A DNA stretch of 64,000 nt from Paracoccaceae bacterium (GCA_020446815.1 JAGRDY010000015.1:1-64000), one strand, 5' to 3'. Counted from the first letter of the stretch, positions 17,134-27,961 are shown. Notes: generated by a model from the sequence alone, not told the origin. Translations and numbers: made by a program.

Positions 17134-18299
17134 CAGCGCCCCCGTCGGGTCAGGTAATCGCCGATCTTGCCTTGCGGGCGCGCGCGGGTGAAGGCCAGCA
17201 GCATCCCCAGCGTGATGCCGCTGGCGATGACCGACGATCCGCCATAACTGACGAAAGGCAGCGTCATGCCCTTGGCCGGCAGCAGCCGCACTGCAACGGC
17301 CATGTTGATGAGCGCCTGCACCCCGAACGCACAGGCAAGTCCGGTGCCGGCAAGGCGGATGAAAGGGTCGCGTTCCTTCATCAGCCGAAACAGCGACCGC
17401 GCGGTGATCGCGGCGTAAAGCGCGATGATGATGAGCACCAGGATCAGCCCGTATTCCTCGGCCGCGACGGCGATGATGAAATCGGTATGGGCGTCGGGCA
17501 GCGACCATTTCACCGTCCCTTCGCCGACGCCGACACCGAAGAATCCGCCTTCCTGGATGGCATTGGTCGCATAGCCGATCTGGGTACGTGGATCGACATC
17601 GGCCAGCAGGAACCCGTCGATGCGGCGGGCAAAATGTTCCGAAAGGTCATAGATGGTGACACCGGCGAAAGCCACCAGCCCGCCGGCCGCCGTCAAGACC
17701 ATGATCGGCGCGCCGGACACGAAATACATCACCCCCCAGGCGAACAGAACCAGGCAGGCCTGCCCGAAATCCGGCTGAAACGCGAGAAAGAACACCACGA
17801 TCAGCGTGATCGCCAAAGAATAAAGCCGCCCCGACGGTCCATTGATTTCCTGTGCAGCCGCCATCAGCCATGCCGTCAGGATCACGATCCCGGGCTTGAG
17901 AAACTCCGAGGGCTGAAAGCTGCCGAAGCCCAGCGAATACCAGCGCACCGCACCCTTGCCGAAATCGGTGCCAAATACCGGCAGCAGGATCAACGCGACA
18001 AAGGACACCAGAAATCCAATCACCCCGAGGCGGCGCACCAGATCGGGCGACATCATCGACGTAAGCAGCATGGTGACGATCGCCAGGCCGCCAAAGACCG
18101 CCTGCCGCGAAACATAATGAAATGGCGGCAATCCGTTTTTTTCGGCCAGCGGCACGGAAGCGGCCAAGCCCAGAAGCAACCCTATGCCGAATAGCACCAG
18201 CACCGCGCTCAGCGACCATTTGTCGATCGTGCGCCACCAACGCGGGAGCACCGGCTCGCCTGCCCGCACCGGCATGCTGCCATAGACCATTTCAGTCAT
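17133..18299 (-). CDS. ftsW: Lipid II polymerase FtsW
   Basis: A 388-residue SEDS-family membrane glycosyltransferase for septal peptidoglycan, working with FtsI. About ten membrane helices can be seen. Typical motifs are [18 protein letters not shown] (residues about 122-139), [10 protein letters not shown], and the C-terminal [27 protein letters not shown]. It lies downstream of the EamA gene, which is on the opposite strand, so it probably has its own promoter in 18300-18518 rather than relying on read-through from murD. Confidence 0.95.
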   Translation of the reverse strand: MTEMVYGSMPVRAGEPVLPRWWRTIDKWSLSAVLVLFGIGLLLGLAASVPLAEKNGLPPFHYVSRQAVFGGLAIVTMLLTSMMSPDLVRRLGVIGFLVSFVALILLPVFGTDFGKGAVRWYSLGFGSFQPSEFLKPGIVILTAWLMAAAQEINGPSGRLYSLAITLIVVFFLAFQPDFGQACLVLFAWGVMYFVSGAPIMVLTAAGGLVAFAGVTIYDLSEHFARRIDGFLLADVDPRTQIGYATNAIQEGGFFGVGVGEGTVKWSLPDAHTDFIIAVAAEEYGLILVLIIIALYAAITARSLFRLMKERDPFIRLAGTGLACAFGVQALINMAVAVRLLPAKGMTLPFVSYGGSSVIASGITLGMLLAFTRARPQGKIGDYLTRRGR

Positions 18300-18518
18300 G
18301 GGATACTGCTTTCACTGCCTCGAACCGCCCGTTTGCCGGGTCTCGCCGTGAAGTGTAGCGAAGAATGCCCACGAGTTCCAGCAAAACCGCCCACGAGATA
18401 CCTCGATTGACGGCCGCAATCGCCGGAAACCTGTCGACAGCGGGCCCCATTGCCGCTACCGCTTCGAGAGTGGCCGGAGCGCTTTCGTTTGCAGGCCCAA
18501 CTTGGCAAAGCAGGCAGG

Positions 18519-19388
18519 ATGCGGTTCACGGCACGCGAGATCGTCATGGTGCTGGCGGTTCCCCTGATCTGGGGGATGGGATTTGTGGTCGCCAAGGCGG
18601 CGATCGTGGATTTTCCGCCGATCCTGTTGATGGCGCTGCGGTTTTCCGTGACGGCACTGGTGACGGTCTGGTTCGCGAAGGTTCCCAGGGGCCAGCTCTG
18701 GCCGCTCTTCTGGATCGCCATCGTCGGGGCGGCGGTCCAGTACAGTCTGACTTTCAGCGGACTCAAGCATCTTGACGCGGGCCTGGCCGCGCTGATCGTG
18801 CAGCTCGAGGTGCCTTTTCTGGTTTTGCTGGGTGCCTTGATCCTGAAGGAAAAACCGTCATCGCGCAAATGGATCGGAATTGCCGTCGCCTTCGTCGGTG
18901 TCGGCCTGATTGCCGGTCAGGTCGAGTTCGCGGGCGAATGGGCCGCAGTCCTGATGGTGATTGGCGGGGCGTTCACCTGGGCGCTGGGGCAGGTGTTCAT
19001 CCGCCGCCTGAAAGACATAAGCGGCGCCTCGGTCACCGCCTGGATCGCGGTATTCGCCTCGGTGCAGCTCTTTGTCATGTCGGCGGTTTTCGAGACCGGC
19101 CAGCAACAGGCGCTGCTTGCGGCGGGCTGGGTCGTGTGGGGGGCGGTCGCCTACCTGGGGCTGGTGATGACCGCCTTGGGGTATTTCCTGTGGAACACGC
19201 TGATCCGCGCCCATCATGTCGGGCGGGTTGCGCCGTTCCTTCTGCTTTTGCCGGTCTGTTCGGTCGCCGGGGGGGTCTTGTTTCTGGGCGAGACGCTGAG
19301 CTTCGGCCGCCTTCTGGGCGGCGCGGTGGTGATTGGCGGGGTGGCCTTGATCACCCTGGAAAAACACCGGGCCGAAGCCACCGCGTGA
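18519..19388 (+). CDS. EamA/DMT family transporter
   Basis: A 289-residue inner-membrane transporter of the drug/metabolite (EamA) superfamily, with ten predicted helices in two repeats. The first repeat starts LAVPLIWGMGFVVAKAAI and the second WAAVLMVIGGAFTWALGQVFIRR. PFLVLLGALILKEKPSSRKWIGIAVAFVGVGLI is the classic motif between helices 4 and 5. The substrate is unknown. The gene sits on the opposite strand inside the dcw cluster between ftsW and murD. The ATG at 18519 fits the start of the first helix; the upstream 23 codons look non-coding. Confidence 0.88.
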   Translation: MRFTAREIVMVLAVPLIWGMGFVVAKAAIVDFPPILLMALRFSVTALVTVWFAKVPRGQLWPLFWIAIVGAAVQYSLTFSGLKHLDAGLAALIVQLEVPFLVLLGALILKEKPSSRKWIGIAVAFVGVGLIAGQVEFAGEWAAVLMVIGGAFTWALGQVFIRRLKDISGASVTAWIAVFASVQLFVMSAVFETGQQQALLAAGWVVWGAVAYLGLVMTALGYFLWNTLIRAHHVGRVAPFLLLLPVCSVAGGVLFLGETLSFGRLLGGAVVIGGVALITLEKHRAEATA

Positions 19389-19430
19389 GCAACCTGCACG
19401 CCCGGCGCGGGCGAACATGATCGCGCCCGT

Positions 19431-20840
19431 TCACGGCTGTTGCGCCAGGGCTTCCTGCACCTGGCGCATGAAATCCTCACCGCGCTTTTCAAAGTTCGGA
19501 TACTGGTCGAAACTGGCGGCGGCCGGGGCCAGCAGCACCGTGTCGCCCGGTTCGGCCTCGGCGGCGGCGCGGGCCACGGCACGCTGCATGGTTTCGCAAA
19601 TCTCATGTTCCGTATCGCCCAGTTCCAGCGCGAAATCGCGGGCGGAATGACCGATGAGATAAGCCTTTACCACCGAGCCGAGATAGGGTTGCAACGCAGC
19701 AAGCCCGCCCTCTTTGCCCAACCCGCCGGCGATCCATCGGATGCGGTCGAAGGCCTGCAACGCCTTGGCGGCGCTGTCGGCATTGGTGGCCTTGCTGTCA
19801 TTGACGAAACGCACGCCTCCGCGTTCGCCGACAACTTGCGAACGATGCGGCAAGCCTGCGAAACTTCCCATCGCGCGCTCGATCAGTTTCGGAGCCAGCC
19901 CGAGACCGCGCAGCGCCGCGTAAGCGGCGCAGGCGTTCTGGTGGTTATGCGCCCCCGGCAGGCCCGCGATCGCGCGCAGGTCGATGGCGGCCACCTGCCG
20001 CCCCTTGCGCCATTCGGCCAGAAACCCCTTGCGCGCAAAGACCGACCAGCGGTTCTTGTCAAGTTTCTGGCCGGATGAAACCGTGATGACCCGGTCGTCG
20101 CCATTGCCCTGCGACATCTGATTGGACAGATAACGCCCTTCGGGCTCGTCCACCCCGATCACCGCGCGGTCCGGCCCGCCTTCGGCAAAGAGCCGCCGCT
20201 TGGCGGCGAAATACCCGCCCAGCCCGCCGTGGCGGCCCAGGTGGTCGGGCGTGAGATTGGTAAACACCGCGATATCGGGTGTCAGCGCGCGGGCGAGTTC
20301 GGTCTGATAGGAGCTTAGCTCCAGCACCACCACGCCGCCATCTGCCGCAGGCTCCAGATCAAGTACGCCGCGCCCGATATTGCCGCCCATCTGCGCAGGC
20401 TTGCCGGCCACTTGCAGGATATGGTGGATCAGCGCCGTCGTCGTCGACTTGCCGTTCGATCCGGTCACCGCGATGACTTTCGGCGCGACCGCCATATGAT
20501 CCCATTGCGGTGTCGCGAAGGACCGAAAGAACAGGCCGATATCATTATCGACAGGCACGCCCGCAGCCATGGCGCGCACGATGAGCTTGTGCGGGGCGGG
20601 ATAAAGATGGGGGATACCGGGCGAGACGATGAGCGATGCGACCCCGTCCCAGACGCCTGCCCTGGTCAGATCGGTCAGCGAAAGCCCGGCGGCTTCGGCC
20701 GTGGCGCGGGCCTCGGGGCTGTCATCCCACAAAAGCGGCTCGGCCCGTCCGGCGGCCAGTGCGCGGGCGGTGGCGGTGCCGGACCGGCCAAGCCCGAGCA
20801 CGGCGATTTTCTGGCCTTCCACACCGCGTACCGGAATCAT
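19431..20840 (-). CDS. murD: UDP-N-acetylmuramoyl-L-alanine--D-glutamate ligase
   Basis: A 469-residue Mur ligase adding D-Glu to UDP-MurNAc-L-Ala. The N-terminal Rossmann-like motif is [15 protein letters not shown], the ATP P-loop is [16 protein letters not shown] near residue 124, then [30 protein letters not shown] and [17 protein letters not shown]. The C-terminal end [23 protein letters not shown] is conserved in MurD. The gene ends convergently with the EamA gene, 42 bp apart. Confidence 0.95.
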   Translation of the reverse strand: MIPVRGVEGQKIAVLGLGRSGTATARALAAGRAEPLLWDDSPEARATAEAAGLSLTDLTRAGVWDGVASLIVSPGIPHLYPAPHKLIVRAMAAGVPVDNDIGLFFRSFATPQWDHMAVAPKVIAVTGSNGKSTTTALIHHILQVAGKPAQMGGNIGRGVLDLEPAADGGVVVLELSSYQTELARALTPDIAVFTNLTPDHLGRHGGLGGYFAAKRRLFAEGGPDRAVIGVDEPEGRYLSNQMSQGNGDDRVITVSSGQKLDKNRWSVFARKGFLAEWRKGRQVAAIDLRAIAGLPGAHNHQNACAAYAALRGLGLAPKLIERAMGSFAGLPHRSQVVGERGGVRFVNDSKATNADSAAKALQAFDRIRWIAGGLGKEGGLAALQPYLGSVVKAYLIGHSARDFALELGDTEHEICETMQRAVARAAAEAEPGDTVLLAPAAASFDQYPNFEKRGEDFMRQVQEALAQQP

Positions 20841-20954
20841 CGCCTGCGCCTTTCGTCAGAGTTCGGCGCAGAATGAAGGCTGACGCGGCCGGCTGCAAGC
20901 GGGGTGTGGCATGATGGGTTTCGAGCCCCCGAAATCGCCTTGCCGAAGCGGCTG

Positions 20955-21671
20955 TTATGGCGAGGCCGATGAGCGACGGCCAGGCAGGGCGGGCGCGGCG
21001 CCGGCGCTTTCACCGCCTGCCCGAGGCGCCTTCAGCTCCCGCCGCCCCCGCGGCGTCAGCGCATAAATGCCCCTCTCCACCCGCTCGAACCAGCCGTAAT
21101 GATCGGCGCGCAGGATGGTACCCGTTCGGGCAATGCCGGTTTGCCCGGCAATTCGCGATACCTTGCACGGGCCATCCGCCAGACAGGCCGCGATGCGCAC
21201 CGCGTCCTGACGGTAGGCGGTGACGCGTTTGACACCGGTGGTACCGCCGATATTGGGGTCGCCCTCGCGCCTGTCGAATTCGCGGATCAACCGCCCCGCC
21301 TTGCGGATGTTCCTGCGCGGCGCATAGGGGGCCGGGTCGAGATGCGCCTCGACCCGTTCTCCGGCGCCGGTCCTTACCGCCAGAAGCCCCAGCCCGAGGC
21401 GGCGGCAGAGCCGGATGATATCCCTATAGCGAAGCTTCCAGCCCTTCGCCCCCGAGACGGGCACCGCCAGATAGACATGCTCGAACAGCGTCTGCCGCGC
21501 CACACCCTGCATCACCAGCGCCAGCGAGAAGGTCAGTTTCAGTTCCACCACCACCGGCGGTTCCTGGCCGCGCCGCGCAAGCATGTCGCAATCGCCGATC
21601 TCGGCCTTGACCTCATAGCCCTGCGCCTCCAGATGCGCTTTCACCGGCGCGTAGAGCTCGGATTCCCTCAT
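20955..21671 (-). CDS. DUF2161 family putative PD-(D/E)XK-type phosphodiesterase
   Basis: A 238-residue DUF2161 protein. The nuclease-like core has the spaced acidic residues and ELK triad of PD-(D/E)XK folds: EIGDCDMLA, then VVVELKLTFSLAL about residues 40-55. After a basic linker, a C-terminal winged-helix-like segment follows (VSRIAGQTGIARTGTILRADHYGWFERVERGIYALTPRG). The ATG at 21671 (MRESELYAPVKAHLE) is the family start. A homologous gene often neighbours mraY/murD in Rhodobacterales. No activity is established; a DNA-binding or nuclease role is inferred from the fold only. Confidence 0.8.
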   Translation of the reverse strand: MRESELYAPVKAHLEAQGYEVKAEIGDCDMLARRGQEPPVVVELKLTFSLALVMQGVARQTLFEHVYLAVPVSGAKGWKLRYRDIIRLCRRLGLGLLAVRTGAGERVEAHLDPAPYAPRRNIRKAGRLIREFDRREGDPNIGGTTGVKRVTAYRQDAVRIAACLADGPCKVSRIAGQTGIARTGTILRADHYGWFERVERGIYALTPRGRRELKAPRAGGESAGAAPALPGRRSSASP

Positions 21672-21788
21672 GCGCCCGGCAAGCCCGCCGGTGGCTTCGG
21701 CACAAGGCGGCACACCGGCGGCGGCCCCGGGTTCAGGCGTATCCGCGCGCGGTCTCGCATCAGCGTTTCGTCTTCCGAAATCGGCGCA

Positions 21789-22871
21789 TCAGCGCAATTT
21801 GAGGGTGGCCAGCCCGATCAGCGCCAAAATCAGCGAGATGATCCAGAAGCGGATGACGATCTGCGGTTCGGCCCAGCCCTTTTTCTCGAAATGATGATGG
21901 ATCGGGGCCATCAGGAACACCCGTCTTCCGGTGCGTTTGAAGTAAAGCACCTGGATGATCACGCTCAGCGCCTCGACCACGAAAAGCCCGCCGACGATGG
22001 CCAGAACGATTTCATGCTTGGTCACGACGGCGATGGCCCCCAAGGCGCCGCCAAGCGCCAGCGACCCGGTATCGCCCATGAAGACGGCGGCGGGCGGTGC
22101 GTTGTACCACAAGAACCCCAACCCGCCGCCGATGAGCGCGGCGCAGAAAACCAGGATTTCACCGGTGCCGGGCACATAGTGAAGCCCGAGATAATCGGCA
22201 AAACTCGCGTGGCCGACGAAATAGGCGATGATCCCCAGCGTTCCCGCAGCGATCATGACCGGCATCACCGCCAGCCCGTCGAGGCCGTCGGTCAGGTTGA
22301 CGGCATTGGCCGCGCCAACGATGACGATCATCGCGAAGGGGATGAAAAGCAACCCGAGGTTGACAAGAACATTCTTGAAGACCGGAAGCGCCAGTTGATC
22401 GCTTAGCGCGGCGGGATGGAAATGCGCCGCCCCGACAGCGGCCAGTGCGGCGATTACCAGCCCGAGCAGGAACCGCGTTCGCGACGAAACCCCCTTGGCA
22501 TTCTGTTTGGTCACCTTGGCATAGTCGTCCGAAAAGCCGATCAGGCCAAAGCCGAAAGTCACCCCCAGCACGATCCAGATATAGGCATTGTCAAGCCGCG
22601 CCCACAGCAGCGTCGACACAAACAGCGCCGAGAGGATCAGCAACCCCCCCATTGTCGGCGTCCCGGCCTTGGAAAAATGGCTTTCCGGGCCATCGCCACG
22701 AATTGGCTGGCCGTTTTTCTGCTTGCGCCGCAGAAGGTTGATCAGCGGCTGGCCGAAGACGAACCCAAAAAGCAGCGCCGTGAAGAACGCCGCCCCCGCG
22801 CGAAAGGTGATATAGCGGAAAAGGTTGAAGATATCGCCGCCCTGGGAAAGCTCGGAAAGCCAGTAAAGCAT
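21789..22871 (-). CDS. mraY: Phospho-N-acetylmuramoyl-pentapeptide transferase
   Basis: A 360-residue polytopic membrane enzyme that transfers phospho-MurNAc-pentapeptide to undecaprenyl phosphate, making lipid I. Catalytic aspartates are seen in GFSDDYAKV (near residue 116) and [11 protein letters not shown] (near 190), and the histidine-rich [13 protein letters not shown] near 320 is diagnostic. The start directly abuts the murF stop. Length is the usual 360 residues. Confidence 0.96.
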   Translation of the reverse strand: MLYWLSELSQGGDIFNLFRYITFRAGAAFFTALLFGFVFGQPLINLLRRKQKNGQPIRGDGPESHFSKAGTPTMGGLLILSALFVSTLLWARLDNAYIWIVLGVTFGFGLIGFSDDYAKVTKQNAKGVSSRTRFLLGLVIAALAAVGAAHFHPAALSDQLALPVFKNVLVNLGLLFIPFAMIVIVGAANAVNLTDGLDGLAVMPVMIAAGTLGIIAYFVGHASFADYLGLHYVPGTGEILVFCAALIGGGLGFLWYNAPPAAVFMGDTGSLALGGALGAIAVVTKHEIVLAIVGGLFVVEALSVIIQVLYFKRTGRRVFLMAPIHHHFEKKGWAEPQIVIRFWIISLILALIGLATLKLR

Positions 22872-24320
22872 CTATTCTTCCCCTCGCGATTCACCGGCGC
22901 CCGGTTGCCCGAGTTTCCTCAGCGCGTCAACCACCAGGCTGACCCTGGAGCCTTTCGACCCCTTGACGAGCAAGACATCGCCTGCATCGGCCAGATGGTG
23001 TGCGCGCGCGGCAAGATCGGGGGCCGCGTCAACCCAGTCGCCGCGCTGCGCGGGGGGCAGCGCCTGCCAGAGGGCGCGCATCCTTGGCCCGACGCAATGG
23101 ACAAGGTCGATCGCGTTCATTGCCGGATCGCTGGCAAGCCTTTCGTGCAGGGCCAGTTCCTCGGGTCCGAGTTCGAGCATGTCCCCCAGAATGGCGATAC
23201 GGCGGCCTTGCCTGACCCGGCCATGACCGTCCACGGGCTTCGCGATGGCCAGCACTTCCAGCGCCGCCGCCATCGACGCCGGCCCGGCGTTGAAGGCATC
23301 GTCGATCAGATCAAAGCTGAGCGTCTCGTCGACGATATCGAGATAGATACGTTCGCGCATTCCGCGCCCGGCGGGCGGCTGCCAGGTTCCGAGATCGCCG
23401 AGCAAGATCGCCATGTCGGCCCCGAGCGCCTCTGCCGCGGCCAGAACGGCGATCGCATTGCGCGCGAAATGGCGGCCCGGAGTGCGCAGTTTGAACAGAA
23501 ACTCGCCCTTTGGGCCCAAGGCTCTTGCCACGGTCAGGTCCGTGGCAAGGTTGACATCTACCAGCCGGTAATCGTCATCGGGCTCGGCGCCAAAGCGAAT
23601 GACCCTTCCGGCGCGCGCCTGTGCCGCCTCGGCCAGAATGCCGGTCGTGGAAAGTCCTGACGGAATCACCGCGATGCCGTCTGGTTCGAGGCCCTCGAAG
23701 ATGGTGGCCTTTTCGCGGGTGATAGCCTCGATGCTTTCCAGGTATTCCAGATGAACGGCGGCAATGGTGGTGATCAGCGCCAGATGCGGGCGCGCCATTC
23801 GCGCCAAAGGGGCGATTTCGCCCGTATGGTTCATGCCGATTTCGATCACGGCGAACCGGGCATCCTCGGGCAGCCGCGCCAGTGTCAGCGGCACGCCCCA
23901 TTGGTTGTTGAAGCTCGCTTCGGCGGCGTGGGTCGCCCCCTGCCCTGACAGGACCGTGCGCAGCATTTCCTTGGTCGAGGTCTTGCCCACCGATCCGGTG
24001 ACTGCGATCACCCGGGCCGCCGAGCGCGCCCGCCCGGCGCGCCCCAGCGCCCCGAGCGCATCCAGAACGTCGGGCACGACCAGCAGCGGATCGGTGTCAC
24101 GGCAATCCGGCGGGATGCGCGAAACCAGCGCGGCGGCGGCCCCTGCCGCCAGCGCCGCGGCGACAAAATCATGGCCGTCGCGCTGATCCGTCAGGGCCAC
24201 GAAGAGATCCCCCGGGACGAGGCCGCGGCTGTCGATGGAGACGCCGGTGGCGGCAAAATCGCGGGTTGCGCGCCCTCCCGTCGCGGCGGCGGCATCCGCA
24301 GCGGACCACAACACGGCCAT
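22872..24320 (-). CDS. murF: UDP-MurNAc-tripeptide--D-alanyl-D-alanine ligase
   Basis: A 482-residue Mur ligase that adds D-Ala-D-Ala to the UDP-MurNAc tripeptide. It has the MurF N-terminal domain (STGVSIDSRGLVPGDLFVAL), the P-loop VTGSVGKTSTKEMLRTVL near residue 108, EIGMNHTGEIAPL, and the C-terminal YNA-like region LIDDAFNAGPASM with LGDMLELG. The ATG at 24320 shares one base with the murE stop. Length is normal. Confidence 0.95.
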   Translation of the reverse strand: MAVLWSAADAAAATGGRATRDFAATGVSIDSRGLVPGDLFVALTDQRDGHDFVAAALAAGAAAALVSRIPPDCRDTDPLLVVPDVLDALGALGRAGRARSAARVIAVTGSVGKTSTKEMLRTVLSGQGATHAAEASFNNQWGVPLTLARLPEDARFAVIEIGMNHTGEIAPLARMARPHLALITTIAAVHLEYLESIEAITREKATIFEGLEPDGIAVIPSGLSTTGILAEAAQARAGRVIRFGAEPDDDYRLVDVNLATDLTVARALGPKGEFLFKLRTPGRHFARNAIAVLAAAEALGADMAILLGDLGTWQPPAGRGMRERIYLDIVDETLSFDLIDDAFNAGPASMAAALEVLAIAKPVDGHGRVRQGRRIAILGDMLELGPEELALHERLASDPAMNAIDLVHCVGPRMRALWQALPPAQRGDWVDAAPDLAARAHHLADAGDVLLVKGSKGSRVSLVVDALRKLGQPGAGESRGEE

Positions 24321-25801
24321 CAGATACGCCCTTCAAGGGCCGCGACCGCGACACTGGCCTGTTCGGCGTCATCGAAAGGATAGACATCGCTACCGACAAT
24401 CTGGCCGGTTTCGTGCCCCTTGCCGGCAATCAGCAGGGCATCACCCGGCAGCAGGGCATCGACGCCGCGCAAGATCGCCTCGGCCCGGTCGCCCACTTCG
24501 CTTGCCCCCGGACAGCCCGCCAGCACCGCGGCGCGGATCGCGGCGGGGTCTTCCGTGCGGGGGTTGTCATCGGTGACGATGACCACATCGGCATGTTGAG
24601 CGGCCGCTTCGCCCATCAACGGGCGTTTGAGCGTGTCGCGGTCGCCGCCCGCGCCAAAGACGACCACGATCCGACCCATGACATGCGGGCGCAGCGATTG
24701 CAGCGCCGCGGCAAGCGCCGCCGGCTTGTGCGAATAATCGACAAAGATCGACGCGCCATTGTCGCGCCGCGCCGCCAGCTCCATACGTCCGCGCACGGTG
24801 GTCAGCCCGGGCAGGGCGGCAATGACCGCATCCGGCTCGCACCCGGCGGCGATGGCCAGACCGGCAGCGGCCATCACGTTTTCGGCCTGAAATCCGCCGA
24901 TCAGCGCCAGACGCACCAGATGCGGTGTGCCATCCCGGCTAAACCGCAGATCCTGCCCGGTGGCGTCGAAACGCTGCGCGCCGATATGCAGATGCGCCAG
25001 AGGATCGCGCCCGACGGTCACCAGAAGCTGACCGCGGTTTTCGGCAATTTCGGCCATCTGGCGGCCGCGGCGGCTGTCGATGTTGATCACCGCGGTGCCG
25101 TCTTCGGGCAGAACCCGGTTGAACAGGCCGGCCTTGGCGGTGAAATAGTCATCGAAATCCGCGTGATAATCGAGATGATCCTGGCTGAAATTGGTGAATG
25201 CCGCCGCCTTCAGCGCCACGCCGTCAAGCCGCCCCTGGTCAAGCCCGTGTGAAGAGGCCTCCATCGCGGCGTGGGTGATGCCGGCATCGGCCATTCCGGC
25301 CAGCAGCGCATGAAGGGTGATGGGTTCGGGGGTGGTATGGGCGAGCGGGGCCTGAAAATCGCCCAGCACCCCCATCGTTCCCAGATTGGCCGATTTCAAC
25401 CCCAGTGCCTGCCATATCTGCCGGGTAAAGGTGGCAACCGAAGTCTTGCCCGATGTGCCGGTGACCGCGACCATGACTTCGGGCTGACGCCCCGACCAGA
25501 GCGCCGCCGCCCGCGCCAGCGCCTGACGCGGATCTTCGGCGAGAATCAGCGCCGCATCCGACCCGGCAAGGGCATCGCGGGCGATAGCCGCGCCAGCGCG
25601 GTCGGTCAGGATCGCGGCGGCCTGCATCCGCAGCGCGTATTGGATGAATTCACCGCCATGCACCCTGCTGCCGGGCAACGCCGCGAAAAGATAGCCCGGC
25701 TTGACGCTTCGGCTGTCGACGGCCAGGCCGGTGATGCGCGCGTCGCGCCCGGCTTTCGCGGTCAGACCGAGTTCGGCCAATGTCCTGGTCTGTGTCGCCA
25801 T
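24320..25801 (-). CDS. murE: UDP-MurNAc-L-alanyl-D-glutamate--2,6-diaminopimelate ligase
   Basis: A 493-residue Mur ligase. The P-loop is VTGTSGKTSVATF near residue 110, with MEASSHGLDQGRLDG and FSQDHLDYH downstream. The DNPR motif in VTDDNPRTEDP near 410 marks a meso-diaminopimelate-adding enzyme, as expected for a Gram-negative wall. The N-terminal domain has the usual VDSRSVKPGYLFAAL. It lies 30 bp downstream of ftsI. Confidence 0.95.
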   Translation of the reverse strand: MATQTRTLAELGLTAKAGRDARITGLAVDSRSVKPGYLFAALPGSRVHGGEFIQYALRMQAAAILTDRAGAAIARDALAGSDAALILAEDPRQALARAAALWSGRQPEVMVAVTGTSGKTSVATFTRQIWQALGLKSANLGTMGVLGDFQAPLAHTTPEPITLHALLAGMADAGITHAAMEASSHGLDQGRLDGVALKAAAFTNFSQDHLDYHADFDDYFTAKAGLFNRVLPEDGTAVINIDSRRGRQMAEIAENRGQLLVTVGRDPLAHLHIGAQRFDATGQDLRFSRDGTPHLVRLALIGGFQAENVMAAAGLAIAAGCEPDAVIAALPGLTTVRGRMELAARRDNGASIFVDYSHKPAALAAALQSLRPHVMGRIVVVFGAGGDRDTLKRPLMGEAAAQHADVVIVTDDNPRTEDPAAIRAAVLAGCPGASEVGDRAEAILRGVDALLPGDALLIAGKGHETGQIVGSDVYPFDDAEQASVAVAALEGRI

Positions 25802-25831
25802 TTGCTGCGCCCCCGGCGCCTGGGTCGTATG

Positions 25832-27613
25832 TCAATTGCGCACGAGTGTTACTTCAGCTTGCGCGGTGGGTTCAAGCGCGGGGCGCAGGCCCAGCAAGGG
25901 CGCGGTGCGACGAATGATCTCGGCACCGACGGGAACCGCCGTCCAGCCCGCGGTTCGGCGCGGTTCGCTGCCCGAGGTTTCAACCGGTTCGTCCAGCGTC
26001 ACGACCAGCACATATTTCGGCGCGGCCGATGGAAAAACCGACGCGAATGTCGCGATCACCTTGTCCTTGTAATAACCGCCCTTGGGGTTCGGCTTGTCCG
26101 CCGTGCCGGTCTTGCCGCCAACGTCATAGCCCGGCACCTCGCCAAAGGTGGCCGTGCCGCGCAGAACCACCTGACGCAGCATCTCACGCAGGATACCGGC
26201 AGTTTGCGCGGACAATACGCGCTCGCCGCTCACCGGGGCGGTCCTTTTCAGGATCGTCGGCGTGACCTTCGTGCCGCCATTGGCGATGGTGGCATAGGCG
26301 GCGGCCAGATGCAGCGGGCTTGCCGACAACCCGTGGCCGTAGGAAATGGTCATGGTCGAGATTTCGGACCATTTCGGCGGCAAAAGCGGCCTGCCTGTCG
26401 GCGCCTCGACCAGTTCGATAGGCACGGTATCGAAAAAACCCAGCGATTTGAGGAATTGCTGCTGCCGGTCGGCACCGATCATTTGCGCGATATGGGCGGT
26501 GCCGATATTGGAAGATTTCACGATCACATCCATGACCGACAACTGTTTGCCGTAGTCATGAAAATCGCGGATACGGTACTTTCCCCAGACCAGCGGCCCC
26601 TTGGTTTCGATCATCGTGTTGACATTGACCAAGCCGAGTTCGAGCGCCTGGCCAATGGTGAAAATCTTGAATGTGGAGCCCAGTTCATACACCCCCTGCA
26701 CCGCACGGTTGAACAGCGGGCTGTCGCCTGCGTCGCCCTTGGTCAGGGGGGCGGGTCTGGTGTTGGGGTCGAAATCCGGCAGTGACGCCATGGCGACCAC
26801 TTCGCCGGTGGTCACATCCATCAAGATCGCCGTGCCCGCCTTGGCGTTCATCAGATTGATGCCGCCCGCGAGCACATCCTCGACCGCCGACTGCACCGTC
26901 AGGTCCAGCGAAAGTTCAAGCGGCGCGCCGCCATTGGCCGGATCGCGCAGCCAGCCGTCAAAGACCTTTTCCACACCTGCCGTGCCGACGACCTCGGCCG
27001 ACGCCACACCCTCGCGGCCGAAACTCGCCCCGCCCAGCACATGCGCGGCAACCGCGCCATTGGGATAAAGACGCATTTCGCGGGGGCCGAACAAAAGCCC
27101 CGGGTCGCCGATTTCATGGACGAGCTGCATCTGTTCGGGCGAGATTTTCTTCTTGACCCAGACAAATTTGCGCGCGCCGGTAAAATCCCTGGTCAGCCTC
27201 TTGACATCCAGATCCGGAAAGATCGCGCCAAGTGCCCTTGCGACCCGGACCGGATCAACCATGCGCGGCGGTTGAGCGTAAAGCGAATGGGTGACAAGGT
27301 TGGTCGCAAGAATCCGGCCCCTGCGGTCGGTGATGTCGGCGCGTTCGGCAATGATCGGTGCGGCAAGGGCCGGCACCTCCGGCTCCATCGGCTCGGTCGC
27401 GGCCAATAGCCCCATGCGGGCACCGACGACCGCGAATGCCATGAAGAACGTCGCGCCCAGCAGGAAAAGCCGCCCTTCAGCGCGAATGCGGGCGCGGTCG
27501 CGCATCGTCTCGTGGCGCTGGCGGATGTTCTCGCGTTCGATCGCGTCGGGGTTTTCACCCTTTTCGCGGGCGGCCAGAATGCGGGCCAGCGGGCGCAGCG
27601 GGGTACGGATCAT
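25832..27613 (-). CDS. ftsI: Septal peptidoglycan transpeptidase FtsI (PBP3)
   Basis: A 593-residue class B penicillin-binding protein that crosslinks septal peptidoglycan with FtsW. It has a short cytoplasmic N-terminus, one membrane helix at about residues 48-70, the pedestal domain starting ADITDRRGRILATN, and the transpeptidase motifs: SxxK as STFK (313-316), SxN in KSSNIGT and KTG in VGGKTGTADK. The start overlaps the ftsL stop as ATGA. Confidence 0.95.
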   Translation of the reverse strand: MIRTPLRPLARILAAREKGENPDAIERENIRQRHETMRDRARIRAEGRLFLLGATFFMAFAVVGARMGLLAATEPMEPEVPALAAPIIAERADITDRRGRILATNLVTHSLYAQPPRMVDPVRVARALGAIFPDLDVKRLTRDFTGARKFVWVKKKISPEQMQLVHEIGDPGLLFGPREMRLYPNGAVAAHVLGGASFGREGVASAEVVGTAGVEKVFDGWLRDPANGGAPLELSLDLTVQSAVEDVLAGGINLMNAKAGTAILMDVTTGEVVAMASLPDFDPNTRPAPLTKGDAGDSPLFNRAVQGVYELGSTFKIFTIGQALELGLVNVNTMIETKGPLVWGKYRIRDFHDYGKQLSVMDVIVKSSNIGTAHIAQMIGADRQQQFLKSLGFFDTVPIELVEAPTGRPLLPPKWSEISTMTISYGHGLSASPLHLAAAYATIANGGTKVTPTILKRTAPVSGERVLSAQTAGILREMLRQVVLRGTATFGEVPGYDVGGKTGTADKPNPKGGYYKDKVIATFASVFPSAAPKYVLVVTLDEPVETSGSEPRRTAGWTAVPVGAEIIRRTAPLLGLRPALEPTAQAEVTLVRN

Positions 27614-27957
27614 TGCGCCTGCTCCGCCGTCGCTACCGTGTCGACCGGGTTGGTGATCGGGGTCAGCACCAATTGTGGAAAGCCTATTTCCGCCACGGTG
27701 CCGAACTGGGTCGGTTCCAGCGGCAAAAGCCCCAGCCTTTCAAAGTTCATGTCGGCCAGTTCCCGCAAGCGGTCGGGGCGGTTCAGATATGCCCATTCCG
27801 CATTCAACACCCCCAAGCTTTCGCGCAACTGGCCGATTTCGTTGCGCAATGCACGCAGATCGGCCAGGTCGTCCTGCGTGCGGTAGTTTTCCCTATAGGC
27901 CCAGAAGGCCAATCCCATGACGGCAAGCGCGGTCAGAACGAAAAAGAGGCTGCGCAT
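27610..27957 (-). CDS. ftsL: Cell division protein FtsL
   Basis: A 115-residue bitopic protein. A single membrane helix follows the start (LFFVLTALAVMGLAFWAY), then a periplasmic heptad-like segment (DDLADLRALRNEIGQLRESLGVLNAEWAYL) that would pair with FtsB. The NRPDRLRELADMNF segment is the conserved FtsL/LytB box (residues about 58-71). The ATG at 27957 sits 4 bp after the rsmH stop. The longer in-frame extension lies inside rsmH and was rejected. Confidence 0.9.
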   Translation of the reverse strand: MRSLFFVLTALAVMGLAFWAYRENYRTQDDLADLRALRNEIGQLRESLGVLNAEWAYLNRPDRLRELADMNFERLGLLPLEPTQFGTVAEIGFPQLVLTPITNPVDTVATAEQAQ

Positions 27958-27961
27958 GAGT

